From NCBI RefSeq assembly GCF_001922305.1, contig NZ_CP018839.1, positions 2,790,001 to 2,854,000 of the forward strand: a DNA stretch of 64,000 nt, written 5' to 3'. How positions within the stretch are numbered: the first letter of the stretch is position 1; every line of letters begins with the position of its first letter. A program made the position numbers and the translations under genes. Shown here piece after piece: positions 25,477 to 34,481 of this stretch. The DNA is from Thauera chlorobenzoica (GTDB lineage Bacteria; Pseudomonadota; Gammaproteobacteria; Burkholderiales; Rhodocyclaceae). Under the pieces are notes generated by a model. That model was not told the origin of the DNA. It did not search any database and saw only the letters and a program-made list of their open reading frames with translations.

Positions 25477-26030
25477 TGAACGCGTCCGATCTTTCCATCC
25501 TGATCGCCGCAGGCACCGAGGCAACGGCACCCGGCGCGCTCGCCACGGACGAGCTCGACCGTCGGATCGTGCTCGCCACCCAGGGCGGCCTGCCGCTGGC
25601 GCCGCGACCCTATGCGCTGGTCGCTGCCAGGCTCGGAATAAACGAGGATCAGGTGCGCGCCCGCCTCACCGCGATGCTCGCCGATGGCCGCATCCGCCGC
25701 ATCGGTGCGGTGCCCAATCACTACGCGATCGGCTACACCGCGAACGGCATGAGCGTGTGGGACGTCGATGACGCGGTGATCGACGCCGCGGGCGAGCGGG
25801 TCGGGGCGCTGGCCTTCGTGACCCACTGCTACCGCCGTCCCCGCCATCTGCCGGACTGGCCCTACAACCTGTTCGCGATGGTCCACGCGGCCAGCCGCGA
25901 GGCCGCGCTGGCGCGGGTGGGGGAAATCGCCGCGCTGCTCGAGCGCGATTTCGGTGGCGCCTGCCGCGGCCACGACGTGCTGTTTTCGGCCGGCATCCTG
26001 AAAAAAACCGGGCTGCGCATCGGCGCCTGA
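25476..26030 (+). CDS. nirH: Siroheme decarboxylase subunit NirH
   Basis: A 184-aa AsnC-like protein that pairs with NirG. It carries THCYRRPRHLPDWPYNLFAMVH, the same motif as the NirL half upstream. A winged helix lies at about residues 24-80. The gene ends 116 bp before nirJ; a hairpin-like sequence (26031-26053) and a separate promoter lie in that gap. Confidence 0.9.
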   Translation: MNASDLSILIAAGTEATAPGALATDELDRRIVLATQGGLPLAPRPYALVAARLGINEDQVRARLTAMLADGRIRRIGAVPNHYAIGYTANGMSVWDVDDAVIDAAGERVGALAFVTHCYRRPRHLPDWPYNLFAMVHAASREAALARVGEIAALLERDFGGACRGHDVLFSAGILKKTGLRIGA

Positions 26031-26083
26031 CGCCCTCCTTTCCGGGAGGGGCGCTCGCCCCCGCAGCCCGCTTCGCGCCCCCC

Positions 26084-26125
26084 TTGACCGGCATCATTTT
26101 TCTGCGCGCTCCGCTCGGCTGTAAT
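26084..26125 (+). promoter_or_regulatory. Internal FNR/DNR-type promoter before nirJ
   Basis: The box TTGACCGGCATCAT (26084-26097) matches TTGAT-N4-ATCAA at 8 of 10 positions. TGTAAT (26120-26125) matches the -10 consensus at 5 of 6. The implied start near 26132 is exactly 41.5 bp from the box centre and just ahead of the nirJ AGGAG. This is ideal class II geometry. Confidence 0.6.
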
Positions 26126-26146
26126 CGCAGCAACCAGGAGGCTTTC

Positions 26147-27355
26147 ATGTTCCGCATCTCGCACTTCATTCGCGAACTCGACCACCCCACCCCAGCGGGG
26201 CCGCGCCGTAATCCGCCCGGGCCGGTGGTGATCTGGAACCTGATCCGGCGCTGCAACCTGACCTGCGAGCACTGCTACTCGATCTCGGCGGACAAGGATT
26301 TCGCCGGCGAACTCGGTACCGCCGAAGTGTTCAAGGTGATGGACGAGCTCAAAGTCGCCCGCGTCCCGGTGCTGATCCTCTCCGGCGGCGAGCCCCTGCT
26401 GCGCCCGGACATTTTCGACATCGCCCGCCGCGCCAAGGCCATGGGGTTCTACGTCGGCCTGTCTTCGAACGGCACCCTGATCAACGAAACCAACATCGAT
26501 GCCATCGACGCCATCGGCTTCGACTACGTCGGGGTGAGCCTGGACGGGATCGGCGCCACCCATGACCGCTTTCGCCGCAAGGAAGGCGCTTTCGCCGCCT
26601 CGATGCACGGCATCCGCCTGTGCCGCGAACGCGGGATCAAGGTTGGCGTGCGCTACACGATGACCGAAGGCAATGCCCACGACCTGCCCGCACTGCTCCG
26701 GCTGGTCGAAGACGAAGGCATCGACAAATTCTACTTCTCGCACCTGAACTACGCCGGACGGGGCAACAAGAACCGCGCCGGCGATGCCCGCCACCGCACC
26801 ACCCGCGAAGCGATGGAGCGGCTGTTCGAAACCTGCCTCGAGTTGCACCGGCGCGGCATCGACAAGGATTTCGTCACCGGCAACAACGACACCGACGGCC
26901 CTTTCCTGCTGCACTGGGTGCAGCGCCGCTTCCCGGAGAAGGCCGCGCACATCGAGGCCAAGCTGCGCCAGTGGGGCGGCAACGCCAGCGGCGTGAACGT
27001 GGCCAACATCGACAACCTCGGCATCGTCCACCCGGATACGATGTGGTGGCATGTGCCGCTGGGCGATGTGCGCAAGCGCGCCTTCGGCGAGATCTGGAAC
27101 GACCTGTCCAACCCCCTGCTCGCCGGCCTGAAGCAGCATCCGCGCAAGCTCGAGGGCCGCTGCGGCGCCTGTCGCTACCTGGAGATCTGCAACGGTAGCT
27201 CGCGTGTGCGCGCGGCACAGGTCACCGGTAACCCCTGGGCGGAGGACCCGGCCTGCTACCTTGATGACGACGAGATCGGCGTCAGCGCGCAAGACTACGG
27301 CGCCGAACGCGTGCGGACCACGCCCTGGAGCCGCGCGGGCAAGGTGTCGGCATGA
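26147..27355 (+). CDS. nirJ: Radical SAM heme d1 synthase NirJ
   Basis: A 402-aa radical SAM enzyme. The CxxxCxxC cluster motif is CNLTCEHC near residue 38, with GGEPLLRPD following. A C-terminal SPASM-like cysteine group begins CGACRYLEIC. NirJ replaces two propionate side chains of didecarboxysiroheme by oxo groups. ATG 26147 has a strong AGGAG six bases upstream; longer frames to 26084 read through the promoter. The stop overlaps nirN by ATGA. Confidence 0.94.
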   Translation: MFRISHFIRELDHPTPAGPRRNPPGPVVIWNLIRRCNLTCEHCYSISADKDFAGELGTAEVFKVMDELKVARVPVLILSGGEPLLRPDIFDIARRAKAMGFYVGLSSNGTLINETNIDAIDAIGFDYVGVSLDGIGATHDRFRRKEGAFAASMHGIRLCRERGIKVGVRYTMTEGNAHDLPALLRLVEDEGIDKFYFSHLNYAGRGNKNRAGDARHRTTREAMERLFETCLELHRRGIDKDFVTGNNDTDGPFLLHWVQRRFPEKAAHIEAKLRQWGGNASGVNVANIDNLGIVHPDTMWWHVPLGDVRKRAFGEIWNDLSNPLLAGLKQHPRKLEGRCGACRYLEICNGSSRVRAAQVTGNPWAEDPACYLDDDEIGVSAQDYGAERVRTTPWSRAGKVSA

Positions 27356-28992
27356 AAGCGGCCGCGCCCCTGCTCGCCGGGCTGCTGCTGCTGGGCGGCG
27401 GCACGGCCGCGGAGCCTGCCGCCGCTGCGCCGTCGGCGAAGGCGCGGCCCGCCGAGGGCGCCGCTGCCGAGGCACTCCCTGCGGTGGCGCCGTCCCGGGT
27501 CGTGGACCTTTACCAGCAGCACTGCGCGGCCTGCCATGCACCCACCCGCTACGGCGCAATGGGGCCGGCGCTGCTCCCCGACAACCTCGCCCGCCTGCGC
27601 AAGGCCGAGGCCGTGAAGGTGATCGCCGAGGGCCGCACCGCCACCCAGATGCCGGGCTTCGCCGCACAGCTGAGCAAGGACGAGATCGCTGCGATCACCG
27701 ACTGGATCTACACCCCGGTGGTCCCTGCGCCGCGCTGGAGCGAGGCCGATATCGCCGCTTCGCGCATCCAGCACGTCGATCCGGCCACGCTCTCCGACAA
27801 GCCGGTGTTCGAGGCCGATCCGCTCAACCTCTTCCTCGTGGTGGAGGCGGGCGATCACCACGTCAGCGTCCTCGACGGCGACAAGCTCGAGCCGATCCAC
27901 CGCTTCCAGTCGCGCTTCGCGCTGCACGGCGGGCCGAAGTTCGCCGCCGACGGACGCTATGTGTTCTTCGCCTCGCGTGACGGCTGGATCACCAAGTTCG
28001 ACCTGTGGAACCTCAAAGTGGTGGCCGAAGTGCGCGCCGGGATCAACACCCGCAACGTCGCCGCTTCGCCCGACGGTCGTCATGTCGCGGTGGCGAACTA
28101 CCTGCCGCACAACATCGTGCTGCTCGACGGCGAGCTCAACCTGGTCAAGACGGTCGAGGCGGGTGACCGCGACGGCAAGCAGACTTCGCGGGTCTCGGCC
28201 GTCTACGATGCAAGTCCGCGCCAGTCTTTCATCGCCGCGCTGAAGGACGTGCCCGAGGTGTGGGAGATCAGCTACACGAAGGCGGTCGAGGACATCCCCA
28301 CCGGCTTCATCCACGACTACAAGCAGCGCGAGGGCAGCTTCATCCCCGGCTACCTGAACCCGCGCCGCACGATCCTGGCCGAACCGCTCGACGACTTCTT
28401 CTTCACCCAGGATTACTCCGAGCTGATGGGGGCCTCGCGCGCAGGGGTGGGCCAGGTGGTGAATCTGGACGTGCGCAAGAAGATCGCCGACCTGCCGCTG
28501 GACGGCATGCCGCATCTGGGCTCGGGGGTGACCTGGGAATGGACCGATGCCGCGGGCAAGGTCCGCACGGTGATGGCCAGCACCAACCTGAAAGCGGCCG
28601 AAGTCACCGTGATCGACATGCAGAGCTGGGAAGTGATCCGCCGCATCCGCACCCGCGGCCCCGGCTTTTTCCTGCGCAGCCATCGCAGCAGCCCCTATGC
28701 TTTCGTCGATTCGATGATGAGCGCCGAGGCCAGGCACATCCTGCAGGTGATCGACAAGCGCAGCCTCGAAGTGGTCAAGGAGATTGCCGCCCCGCCGGGG
28801 CGGACGCTCGCCCACGTCGAATTCACCCGTGACGGCCGCCACGCGCTGGCCAGCCTGTGGGAAGACGAGGGCGCGGTGATCGTCTACGATGCGCACTCGC
28901 TGGACGAGATCAAGCGCCTGCCGATGCGCAAGCCGGTCGGCAAGTACAACGTCTGGAACAAGATCACGCGCGAGGAAGGCACCAGCCACTGA
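27352..28992 (+). CDS. nirN: Dihydro-heme d1 dehydrogenase NirN
   Basis: A 546-aa periplasmic NirS-like protein with a signal peptide, a heme c site CAACH (C58, C61, H62) and a d1-type propeller. NirN oxidises dihydro-heme d1 to heme d1 in the last step before transfer into NirS. The domain order copies NirS but the sequence is clearly diverged. It is coupled to nirJ by an ATGA overlap; nnrS begins 49 bp after the stop. Confidence 0.93.
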   Translation: MKAAAPLLAGLLLLGGGTAAEPAAAAPSAKARPAEGAAAEALPAVAPSRVVDLYQQHCAACHAPTRYGAMGPALLPDNLARLRKAEAVKVIAEGRTATQMPGFAAQLSKDEIAAITDWIYTPVVPAPRWSEADIAASRIQHVDPATLSDKPVFEADPLNLFLVVEAGDHHVSVLDGDKLEPIHRFQSRFALHGGPKFAADGRYVFFASRDGWITKFDLWNLKVVAEVRAGINTRNVAASPDGRHVAVANYLPHNIVLLDGELNLVKTVEAGDRDGKQTSRVSAVYDASPRQSFIAALKDVPEVWEISYTKAVEDIPTGFIHDYKQREGSFIPGYLNPRRTILAEPLDDFFFTQDYSELMGASRAGVGQVVNLDVRKKIADLPLDGMPHLGSGVTWEWTDAAGKVRTVMASTNLKAAEVTVIDMQSWEVIRRIRTRGPGFFLRSHRSSPYAFVDSMMSAEARHILQVIDKRSLEVVKEIAAPPGRTLAHVEFTRDGRHALASLWEDEGAVIVYDAHSLDEIKRLPMRKPVGKYNVWNKITREEGTSH

Positions 28993-29041
28993 TGGCGTCC
29001 GCCTGTGCCCGCACCCCCAATCGAATGAACGAGACAACACG

Positions 29042-30229
29042 ATGGCCCTGATTCCGCTCGAAGAACCCACGACCAAACGCATTCCGCCCGAGACCTTCTC
29101 CCTGTGGGCGCTCGCCTTCCGCCCGCTCTACCTGCTTGCCGCGCTGTTTGCCGCGATTGCGATTCCGGTGTGGGCGATCGCCCATTCGGGCGGAATCGAG
29201 CTGCCGATCCCCGGGATGTGGTGGCATGCGCACGAGATGATCTTCGGTTTCGCCGTGGCGGTGATCATCGGTTTCCTGCTCACCGCCGGGCGCAACTGGA
29301 CCGGGCTCGACACCCCCAGTGGCCGGCCGCTGATGATGCTCGCCGCGCTGTGGCTGGCGGGGCGGCTGGCGATGGCTTTCGGCAGCGGCGCCTGGGTCGC
29401 GATCGTCGATCTGGCCTTCCTGCCGGCGGCGGCGGCGGTGCTGCTGCGCGTGCTGGTGAAGGCGAAGAGCACGCGCAACTACTTCGTCGGTGTGCTGCCG
29501 GCGATGCTGGCGCTGGCGAACCTGTTCTTCCATCTGGCCGTGCTCGGGGTCATCGATGCCGACCCGCTGACGGCGATGCACCTCGCGCTGGGCCTGATCG
29601 TGGTGCTGGAGACGGTCATCGGCGGGCGGGTGATTCCGATGTTCACCTTCAATGGCTTGCGCGGTGTCAAGCAGTGGCGCGACATCCGCCTCGACTGGGC
29701 GGCGGCGATCGCTACCGGGGTGGCTCTGTTGCTGTGGGCGCTCGGTGCCGGTGCATGGGCGGGGCCGGTATCGTTGCTGGCGGCGCTGCTGCAGGCGGTG
29801 CGCCTGGGCGGGTGGAACCCGTGGGCGACGCGCGGCACGCCGCTGCTGTGGGTGCTGCACCTGGGCTACCTGTGGATTCCGCTCGGCCTGGCGCTCGTTG
29901 CGCTGGCGCAGTTCGGCGTCCTGCCGCGCTCGGCCGGCATCCATGCGCTGGCAATCGGGGCGACCGGGGGGCTGATTATCGGCATGATCACCCGCACCGC
30001 GCTGGGCCACACCGGGCGCATGCTGGTGGCGGGACCGATGGAAACCGCCGCCTATGCGCTGGTGCTGCTCGCGGCGCTGGTGCGGGTGCTCACCGTCGCC
30101 CTGATCCCGGCGGCCCAGGTCGGCGGGGTGCATGCCGCGGCGACGCTGTGGTCGCTCGGCTTCCTGGTCTATCTGTGGCGCTATGGACCGTTCCTGCTGC
30201 GTGCCCGGGTCGATGGCAAGGCCGGTTGA
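29042..30229 (+). CDS. nnrS: NnrS-family heme/copper membrane protein
   Basis: A 395-aa protein with about 12 hydrophobic segments. Family landmarks are LWALAFRPLYLLAA near the start, GMWWHAHEMIFGF, a GGRVIPMFT segment and RTALGHTGR near the C-terminus; the histidines are candidate heme/copper ligands. NnrS proteins lessen nitrosative stress during denitrification and are often placed with nir and nor genes. Start ATG 29042 gives the family length; upstream frame overlaps nirN. A strong terminator follows. Confidence 0.92.
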   Translation: MALIPLEEPTTKRIPPETFSLWALAFRPLYLLAALFAAIAIPVWAIAHSGGIELPIPGMWWHAHEMIFGFAVAVIIGFLLTAGRNWTGLDTPSGRPLMMLAALWLAGRLAMAFGSGAWVAIVDLAFLPAAAAVLLRVLVKAKSTRNYFVGVLPAMLALANLFFHLAVLGVIDADPLTAMHLALGLIVVLETVIGGRVIPMFTFNGLRGVKQWRDIRLDWAAAIATGVALLLWALGAGAWAGPVSLLAALLQAVRLGGWNPWATRGTPLLWVLHLGYLWIPLGLALVALAQFGVLPRSAGIHALAIGATGGLIIGMITRTALGHTGRMLVAGPMETAAYALVLLAALVRVLTVALIPAAQVGGVHAAATLWSLGFLVYLWRYGPFLLRARVDGKAG

Positions 30230-30255
30230 ACGCATCCGCAGCCGCTCGATCGCAC

Positions 30256-30289
30256 AAATGGAACGGGCCCCGCGGGGCCCGTTCCATTT
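30256..30289. terminator. Bidirectional terminator between nnrS and dnr
   Basis: A perfect 15-bp stem, arms 30256-30270 and 30275-30289, with loop CGCG. AAATGG/CCATTT ends the arms, giving T-rich 3' flanks in both directions. It separates the convergent nir and nor operons. Confidence 0.85.
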
Positions 30290-30307
30290 TCCGGGGCGGG
30301 ATCGGGG

Positions 30308-31093
30308 TCAGCCCAGGCTGCGGCGCAGCCGGCCGATGTCCGCAATGTGGATGGTGCGTCCTTCGACCTCGATCAGGCCGGCGTCGGTGAGTTCGTGGAG
30401 GATGCGGGAAAAGTGTTCCTGGGTCAGGTTCAGGCGTGAGGCGATCGTGCCCTTGCTGGTCGGCAGGCGGATCGAAACGCGCCCGCCGGCGAGGCTGTCG
30501 CCCGCGATCTCTTCCTCACGCAGCAGGTAGCCGATGATGCGTTCCCGTCCGGAGCGCAGGGAATAGCTCTCGACGTCGCCCATCAGGTGATGCAGGCGCT
30601 GGGCGAGACCGGCGATGATCTTGCGGCAGAACAACGGGTCGCCGGCCATCTCCTCGAAGAAGATCTGCTTGCCGATGTGGAGCAGGGTGGAGTCGGTCAG
30701 GGCCTGGGCCATCACCACGTAGGGGCGGTCCATGAACATCACCGCCTCACCGAAGCTTTGCCCCGGGCGCAGGATGTCGACGACCTTTTCATTGCCTTCC
30801 GCAGACGTGAACGCGAGCTTGATCTGGCCGTTCAGGATCAGGTGAAACCCGGAGCAGGCGTCGCCGCGGTGGAACAGGATCTCGCCTTTCCCGGCCTTGA
30901 CTTCGCGGACACCACGGGCGAAGCGGGCGATGTCCTGGAATCCGAGACCGTTGAACAATGGCGCCTGGGACAGCAGGCGGCACAGGCGTTCGAGTTCGGG
31001 TGAGGACAGCGAGGAGGCGGACGGGGTGTCATGCGGCGCCCGCATGCAGGGCGGGGGGCTGCGATCCATCGGCTTAACGGGTGAGCTGGGCAT
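30308..31093 (-). CDS. dnr: Crp/Fnr regulator of Dnr/NnrR type
   Basis: A protein of up to 261 aa with a cyclic-nucleotide-binding-like sensor domain (GDACSGFHLILNGQIKL, RPGQSFGEAVMF) and a C-terminal winged HTH. The recognition helix reads QEHFSR, with the E-x-x-S-R pattern that reads TTGAT half-sites. It lacks the N-terminal cysteine set of Fnr, so it belongs with NO-responsive Dnr/NnrR-type regulators rather than oxygen-sensing Fnr. It probably acts on the five boxes found in this window. The start is uncertain: ATG 31093 overlaps norD by 20 bp; ATG 31069 or 31045 are alternatives. It is last in the norE operon. Confidence 0.88.
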   Translation of the reverse strand: MPSSPVKPMDRSPPPCMRAPHDTPSASSLSSPELERLCRLLSQAPLFNGLGFQDIARFARGVREVKAGKGEILFHRGDACSGFHLILNGQIKLAFTSAEGNEKVVDILRPGQSFGEAVMFMDRPYVVMAQALTDSTLLHIGKQIFFEEMAGDPLFCRKIIAGLAQRLHHLMGDVESYSLRSGRERIIGYLLREEEIAGDSLAGGRVSIRLPTSKGTIASRLNLTQEHFSRILHELTDAGLIEVEGRTIHIADIGRLRRSLG

Positions 31094-32984
31094 AGAACAT
31101 CGGCAGGCGGGCCGGCAGCTCGTCGGGTTGGCGGATCACGGCGAAGCCGGCGGGACCGAACAGGTGCGGCAGATAGCTGGCGCCTTCGCGGTCGATGGTG
31201 ACGCAGAACGGCACGATCCCGCGCCCGCGCGCTTCGACGATCGCCACCCGGGTATCCTCGATGCCGTAGCGGCCGTCGTAGAGGTCGAGGTCGTTCGGTT
31301 TGCCGTCGGACAGGATGAGCAGGATGCGGCGGGCCGCCGTCTCCCTTTCCAGCAAGCTGGTGGCGTGGCGGATCGCGGCGCCGAGGCGGGTGTAGTACCC
31401 CGGCTTGATCGCCATGATGCGGCCGCGGGCGCGGTCGTCGAAGCGCTGGTCGAAGTCCTTCAGGCGGTGGAAGCGCACGTTGCTGCGCTTGACCGAGGAA
31501 AAGCCGCACAGGGCGAAGCGGTCGCCGGTGGCGAGCAAGGCTTCGCCGAACAGCAACAGGGCGTCGCGGATGACGTCGATGACGCGGGCCTCGGACGACA
31601 CCCAGGCATCGGTCGAGAGCGATAGATCGGCCAGCGCCAGGCAGGCGAGGTCGCGCTCGCGTTTTTCCAGCGACAGGTACAGCTGGTCGGAGGGGTGGTG
31701 GCCGCTGGCGCGGTCGGTGGTGGCGCGCACCACCGCATCGATGTCGAGTTCGCTGCCGTCGGTCTGGGCCTTGAGCCAGCGCCGGCCCGGAGTGAGCGCG
31801 GCGAACTGGCGGTGCAGGCGGCGTGCGGTACGGCGCAGGTGTTCGGGCAGAGCACTGGGCGCGGCGCGCGGGTCGTGGGGGGAGGGCGCGAGCTCGTTGA
31901 GGCGGACGTGGTCCTCGCGCAGCAGGTCTTTGCGGTAGTCCCACTCCGGCAGCGGGATGCCTTCGCCGAGGACGACGTCGTCCTCGGCCGCCGAAGGCAG
32001 GTCGAGATCGAAACGCACCTTGGAGGCGACGCGCTCGCCGTCGCGGTTGAGCGTCAGGTGCTCCATGTTGGCGGCGGCATCGGCGGCATTGTCATCGGGC
32101 TCGTCGTCGGTGCTGCGCTTGACCTTGATGAATTCCGCAACCGACAACAGGCTTTCGGCGCGAAAGGGAATGATCATGCCGTGCTTCTCGGGCGCATTGT
32201 CCTCGCGCTCGACGCGGTGGGCCTGCCGGCTGGTGTCGCGCCCGGGTTTGCTGTTGCCGGCTTCGGCGTTTTCGGCGCCGCTTCCGGCGCCCGTACTGCC
32301 GGGCCGGGCGGCGTCGCGAAAGCCGCTCAGCCACAGCAGGACCGGCTGCGCGGCCTTGGCCTTGGGCGGCAGCGGGGGCAGGGCGGCGACGCTGCCCGGG
32401 GTCTGCAGGGCCTGGCGCAGCAGGCGCTCGCGCCCGGCTTCGGCCGGCGGCAGCCGGGCTGGATCCGGGCGCTGGCGGAGGAGGGCGTCGACCAGCCGGC
32501 GATAGCGCGTTTCGATGCCGGGCCAGCGCCTCAGGGCATGCAGCGTGGCACGCTGGTTGTCGCGCAGCTCGCGTGTGGCTTCAGCATCGAAAGCGCTTCC
32601 GGGCACGGCCGGGAGCTCGACATCGGCGGCGTCCTGCTCGGCATGGCCGGCGGCAAGGGCGGCCAGCCACAGGTAAAGATCCCGGTTCAGCGCCCGTTCG
32701 GGAAGAGCGTCGATTTCCGGCGGCAGGCGCAGGGTCGACAGATCCATGCGGCCGCGGGCAATCCGTTCGTCGGCGCCGGCGATGCGCTGCAGCAGACTGC
32801 GCCGGGCGCCGTGGCCATCGGCGGTGGCAGCGGCCACGCGCAGGCCGGGGTCACCGCCCAGGGCACGAAAGAACACACCGGCGACCTTCTCGACTTCCTT
32901 GAGCCTGACCGCGGCCTTGGGGAAGTGGCCGCCGGCGGCGCGGGTGATCAGACGGTGCCACAGCAGGCCTACGGTTTCTTCCAT
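31074..32984 (-). CDS. norD: NorD, VWA-domain protein for NO reductase activation
   Basis: A 636-aa protein whose C-terminal quarter is a von Willebrand A domain with the metal site DLSLST and a later SDGKPND. The N-terminal and middle parts are helical and low-complexity (around residues 225-260). With the AAA ATPase NorQ it forms a chaperone pair thought to insert the non-heme iron into NorB. It follows the polyferredoxin gene by 3 bp and overlaps dnr. Confidence 0.92.
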   Translation of the reverse strand: MEETVGLLWHRLITRAAGGHFPKAAVRLKEVEKVAGVFFRALGGDPGLRVAAATADGHGARRSLLQRIAGADERIARGRMDLSTLRLPPEIDALPERALNRDLYLWLAALAAGHAEQDAADVELPAVPGSAFDAEATRELRDNQRATLHALRRWPGIETRYRRLVDALLRQRPDPARLPPAEAGRERLLRQALQTPGSVAALPPLPPKAKAAQPVLLWLSGFRDAARPGSTGAGSGAENAEAGNSKPGRDTSRQAHRVEREDNAPEKHGMIIPFRAESLLSVAEFIKVKRSTDDEPDDNAADAAANMEHLTLNRDGERVASKVRFDLDLPSAAEDDVVLGEGIPLPEWDYRKDLLREDHVRLNELAPSPHDPRAAPSALPEHLRRTARRLHRQFAALTPGRRWLKAQTDGSELDIDAVVRATTDRASGHHPSDQLYLSLEKRERDLACLALADLSLSTDAWVSSEARVIDVIRDALLLFGEALLATGDRFALCGFSSVKRSNVRFHRLKDFDQRFDDRARGRIMAIKPGYYTRLGAAIRHATSLLERETAARRILLILSDGKPNDLDLYDGRYGIEDTRVAIVEARGRGIVPFCVTIDREGASYLPHLFGPAGFAVIRQPDELPARLPMFYAQLTR

Positions 32985-32987
32985 GGT

Positions 32988-34028
32988 TCAGCGTTCCTTC
33001 TGCGCCCGGAATCCGGCTTCGTTCTGGCGGGCGGCCTCGTCCGTAACCCAGGCGAGCAGCGGGCCGTCCGGATTGGTGTTCTGGGTCTGGGCGCAGGCGT
33101 CGATGCACTGCCGGCACTGGGTGCAGGTGAACATGTGGCGCTTGATGTTGCGCGGACGCAGGCGCATCGGGCAAACGGCATCACAGGCGGACTGGCGCTC
33201 GGGCAGGCAGCGGGCACAGTCGCTTGCACGCTCGCGGCGGAAGCCGACCACCATGGCGTTGCGGTTGGCCATCCAGGCCAGGCTCTGGAACAGCCCGACA
33301 GCGCACACGAAGCGGCAGAACAGGTGGCGGGCGAAGAGGAATTCCAGGCTCAGCACCGTGGTCGCAGCGGAGATGAAGATGAACTGGTTGCGGGTGAGTT
33401 CGGCGCGGAACAGGTTGCCGTAGACTTCGGCCGGCGGCAGCAGGTAGGTCAGCACCACCACCGCCCACAGGAAGGCGAACCCGACCGCAGCGGGGACGAC
33501 GACGGCCCACCAGCGCACGTCCACCCGGGTGCGCGAACCGTCCGGCTTCCAGGGCGGCAGGCGGTGGCGTTCCCACACCGAAGGCTTGCCCGAGGCGCGC
33601 GCCATCAGCTTGTTGATCGTCTCGACCACCGAGAAGTGCGGGCACAGCCAGCCGCAGTACATGCGCCCCCATTTCCACGCCACCCACAGGACCACGCCGG
33701 CCACGGCGAACAGGGGCACGAACAGGCGGACGATGATGTTGATCCCGGCGAGGGTCGCCGACTCGCGCCCGGCGAGGAATTCGTCCAGCCCCAGGCGCCA
33801 TTCCATGCCGAGCAGCCAGGCGTGATCGGCGTCGAGGTCGTAGCGGAACAGGTCGAATACCGGAGCGAGTACGAAGAGGGCGAAGAATGCGACCTGGACG
33901 GCCAGGCGCTGACGTTGGCGACTGCGCGGCTGAGCCGCTTCGGCACGGGCGATGGGGATGACGGCGCGCGTGCGCGCCGGCGCCCGGATGGCGGTGTCGG
34001 GCATGGCGGACTCAGGCGTCGTGTTCAC
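32988..34028 (-). CDS. Membrane polyferredoxin in the nor operon (NosR/NapH/CcoG-like)
   Basis: A 346-aa protein with about five membrane segments and two membrane-face cysteine motifs, YCGWLCP and FCRFVCAVG, like NapH, NosR and CcoG. A cytoplasmic tail holds cysteines for two 4Fe-4S clusters: an irregular set (CARC, then CDAVCP) and a regular CTQCRQCIDAC. It probably moves electrons across or along the membrane. Its partner is unknown; operon context suggests NO reductase assembly or reduction. CcoG-like copper reduction is an alternative. It overlaps the small membrane gene upstream by 17 bp and abuts norD. Confidence 0.8.
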   Translation of the reverse strand: MNTTPESAMPDTAIRAPARTRAVIPIARAEAAQPRSRQRQRLAVQVAFFALFVLAPVFDLFRYDLDADHAWLLGMEWRLGLDEFLAGRESATLAGINIIVRLFVPLFAVAGVVLWVAWKWGRMYCGWLCPHFSVVETINKLMARASGKPSVWERHRLPPWKPDGSRTRVDVRWWAVVVPAAVGFAFLWAVVVLTYLLPPAEVYGNLFRAELTRNQFIFISAATTVLSLEFLFARHLFCRFVCAVGLFQSLAWMANRNAMVVGFRRERASDCARCLPERQSACDAVCPMRLRPRNIKRHMFTCTQCRQCIDACAQTQNTNPDGPLLAWVTDEAARQNEAGFRAQKER

Positions 34029-34422
34029 GGGGACCGAAGACCGGATAGCGCCAGGCGCGTCCGTTGATGGCGCGTGCGAGCCCCATCATGCCGAGCAGGA
34101 TCAGGGCGGAGTGGACGAAGGTGAAATACAGCACGCCGATCACCCAGGTCCATGGATTGTCGAAGCCGCCGAGCAGAAAGATGGCGATGCTGATCACCAC
34201 CAGCAGCAAACCGCCCCAGATGCAGGTCCAGCCGGTCTGGCGCAGGTGGTTGCGGACCAGCGGATCGGGATGGTCGCGGTGTTTGACCCACAGCACCAGC
34301 AGGGCGAGGAAGGCGAGGCCGGGAAGCAGGATCAGGTTGGTCAGGAACAGCGCTTCCGCCGCCACCGCGAGCTGCGGGCCGGGCATCAGGTTCTTGAGGG
34401 GGTCGGGGCGCTCGATACTCAT
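34012..34422 (-). CDS. Uncharacterised small membrane protein in nor operon
   Basis: A 136-aa protein with three to four hydrophobic helices (LFLTNLILLPGLAFLALLVL; TCIWGGLLLVVISIAIFLL; WVIGVLYFTFVHSALILLG). A polar loop between the first two has HRDHPDPLVRNH, with several histidines. I cannot name a family with confidence; it is vaguely like DUF4870-type proteins. It overlaps the polyferredoxin gene by 17 bp, so the two are probably made together and may form one complex. Confidence 0.75.
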   Translation of the reverse strand: MSIERPDPLKNLMPGPQLAVAAEALFLTNLILLPGLAFLALLVLWVKHRDHPDPLVRNHLRQTGWTCIWGGLLLVVISIAIFLLGGFDNPWTWVIGVLYFTFVHSALILLGMMGLARAINGRAWRYPVFGPREHDA

Positions 34423-34481
34423 GATCTCGTGGGAACTGTTGTGCTGGCGCTCGATCCTCGGGCGGCGGAGGCGGCGCGGAT

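Noticed and set aside
30308..31093. Oxygen-sensing Fnr identity for the Crp/Fnr protein
   Set aside because: The cysteine set for a 4Fe-4S cluster is missing at the N-terminus; Dnr/NnrR type fits better.
31695..34067. 790-codon plus-strand frame opposite norD and the polyferredoxin gene
   Set aside because: No domain or ribosome site; opposite two well-supported minus-strand genes.
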